This document shows positions 5,573-6,469 of a DNA stretch of 6,469 bases, piece by piece. Below the pieces are notes generated by a model. It did no database searches. It was not told the origin of the DNA and was given only the letters and a program-made list of their open reading frames with translations. Origin of the DNA: Acidobacteriota bacterium (lineage in GTDB: Bacteria > Acidobacteriota > Terriglobia > UBA7540); contig PLWR01000086.1 of assembly GCA_003165615.1 (NCBI GenBank), forward strand, positions 939 through 7,407, given 5' to 3'. The position numbers were made by a program, and so were the translations under genes. Numbering within the stretch: the stretch's first letter is position 1; each line of letters opens with the position of its first letter.

Positions 5573-5783
5573 AGAAGGGTGAAACAGGTCATTTCTGGCA
5601 AGTTACTACGCCCTCTTGGGACTGTCTCAACACTCAAAAAATGGAAAGAACCCGTGCACGGTTAGCGAAGATCGAGGCGCCCTAGTGACGCCCGTCATTT
5701 CAAGCTCGCAGATGGCATTCGTCTCGGACCGAGTGAGCCCCTCCCTGAAGGGGCCGATAGATTTTTTTCCCTTTGAAACCACC
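5573..5783 (+). other. Long dnaA leader
   Basis: The region between the probable promoter and dnaA holds no clear gene. Two short frames exist: GTG at 5579 to TAG at 5665 (28 codons, its start coinciding with the predicted transcription start) and ATG at 5641 to TAG at 5685 (14 codons). Neither has a properly placed ribosome binding site. An in-frame ATG at 5712 and GTG at 5733 would extend DnaA at its N-terminus by 24 or 17 residues. The 3' part folds into the hairpin described at 5737-5768. I found no clear TTATCCACA-type DnaA box here or in the adjacent 5455-5572. Confidence 0.5.
5737..5768 (+). terminator. Terminator-like hairpin and T-run before dnaA
   Basis: GCCCCT (5737-5742) pairs perfectly with AGGGGC (5749-5754) around a 6-base loop. 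Seven T residues follow at 5762-5768, after a 7-base gap. The gap makes it a weak intrinsic terminator. It lies between the probable promoter and the dnaA ATG at 5784, so it could attenuate dnaA transcription; it could also be a simple leader hairpin. Confidence 0.4.
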
Positions 5784-6469
5784 ATGAACGCATGGCAAGA
5801 AATCCTGGGCTATTTGAAAACGAAGGTGAACACCCAGAGCTATCAGACCTGGCTTCGCCCCACCCGCTTCAGCCACGTCAATCAGGAAGAGTTGGTGGTG
5901 CGGGTCCCCAACCGCGAGTTTCAGGATTGGATTCAGGAACACTACAGCAGCCTGATCAATGAAGCTCTATCTGAACTTCCCTTGCACCTGCGCAAGGTTA
6001 ACTATGTTGTCGAGGAAGATGCGGAAAAGAAGCCCCTCGAGGCGGGGGACGTCAAGGCGTTTCAAGCCAAGCTGGATTTTGAGTCGGTCGACCATCAATT
6101 GAACCCGCGCTACACCTTCGACACTTTTGTGGTCGGTAACTGTAACCAATTCGCCCATGCGGCGGCGGAAGCCGTGGCGGATCGGCCGGCGAAGGCTTAT
6201 AACCCGCTGTTTCTTTACGGCGGGGTGGGACTGGGAAAGACGCACCTGATGCAGGCCGTCGGCCACATGATCAAGGGTAAGTGGAAGGAGATGCGGCTGT
6301 CTTACGTCTCTTCCGAGAATTTTACGAATGAGGTTATCAACTCCCTCCGCTACGATCGCATGGTCTCATTCCGCGATAAGTACCGGAACGTGGACATCCT
6401 GCTGATGGACGATATCCAGTTCATTGCCGGAAAAGAACGAACGCAGGAAGAGTTCTTCCATACCTTCAA
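5784..6469 (+). CDS. dnaA: Chromosomal replication initiator DnaA, N-terminal part
   Basis: The first 228 codons of DnaA; the gene continues past the window. DnaA binds the replication origin, forms an ATP-dependent helical filament and opens the duplex. Domain I is residues 1 to about 75, beginning [20 protein letters not shown] with TWLRPTRF (22-29). A short linker, domain II, is about 76-105. The AAA+ domain III starts near [12 protein letters not shown] (107-118), with Walker [10 protein letters not shown] (146-154), [13 protein letters not shown] (176-188) and Walker [12 protein letters not shown] (204-214). All catalytic residues visible are normal. The DNA-binding domain IV lies outside the window. 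The start at 5784 is chosen because domain I begins there as in other DnaA proteins; no good Shine-Dalgarno sequence precedes it, so initiation may be weak or may use the in-frame GTG 5733 or ATG 5712. Transcription is probably from the promoter at 5543-5572. Confidence 0.97.
   Translation, partial: MNAWQEILGYLKTKVNTQSYQTWLRPTRFSHVNQEELVVRVPNREFQDWIQEHYSSLINEALSELPLHLRKVNYVVEEDAEKKPLEAGDVKAFQAKLDFESVDHQLNPRYTFDTFVVGNCNQFAHAAAEAVADRPAKAYNPLFLYGGVGLGKTHLMQAVGHMIKGKWKEMRLSYVSSENFTNEVINSLRYDRMVSFRDKYRNVDILLMDDIQFIAGKERTQEEFFHTF

Noticed and set aside
5065..5783. Replication origin upstream of dnaA
   Set aside because: I looked for clusters of TTATCCACA-like DnaA boxes on both strands and saw none; A/T tracts near 5467-5492 alone do not make an origin.
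1..6469. A new multi-gene defence or mobile system
   Set aside because: The genes are mostly housekeeping or metabolic, in alternating orientation, with no integrase, transposase or defence cluster; only the lone mazF-like remnant hints at accessory DNA.

Overview
This window looks like a chromosomal segment from a Gram-negative, moderately GC-rich bacterium. A complete kdsB gene (CMP-Kdo synthesis for lipopolysaccharide) points to an LPS-bearing cell envelope, and dnaA at the right edge shows this is core chromosome. The gene style (DnaA domain I, a DUF2252 protein, short-period intergenic repeats) suggests Acidobacteriota or a neighbouring phylum. That placement is an impression and is not proven by the sequence.

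Layout from left to right. Minus strand 1-194: the first 64 codons of an L-ribulokinase-like FGGY kinase (araB). Positions 195-529: a divergent intergenic region with a palindrome next to the araB ribosome binding site and a degenerate heptanucleotide direct repeat. Plus strand 530-1477: an MBL-fold metallo-hydrolase. Positions 1478-1616: a convergent junction filled with heptamer repeats in inverted orientation. Minus strand 1617-2588: an aldo/keto reductase. Positions 2589-2888: a divergent region with a REP-like palindromic cluster. Plus strand 2889-3155: a small single-domain cupin. Positions 3149-3234: a second convergent junction with inverted heptamer repeats. Minus strand 3235-5064: a two-gene operon, kdsB followed by a DUF2252 phosphotransferase-like gene, with the second ribosome binding site overlapping the kdsB stop codon. 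Minus strand 5135-5454: a frameshifted MazF/PemK-like toxin remnant. Positions 5455-5783: the dnaA promoter and leader. Plus strand 5784-6469: the first 228 codons of dnaA, cut by the window end.

Most genes here are ordinary metabolic or housekeeping genes and do not form one pathway. Only kdsB and the DUF2252 gene look co-transcribed. I do not see a new multi-gene system. The most interesting signal is in the intergenic DNA: both convergent gene junctions are occupied by different 7-bp-period repeats laid out as inverted arms (AATTCTG-type and CAAGTGA-type), and a third 7-bp motif (TAGGCAG) occurs at two loci, with one copy differing from another by exactly one unit. The second most interesting signals are the decayed mazF-like gene beside dnaA and a dnaA leader that carries an extended -10 promoter and a hairpin plus T-run just ahead of the start codon.
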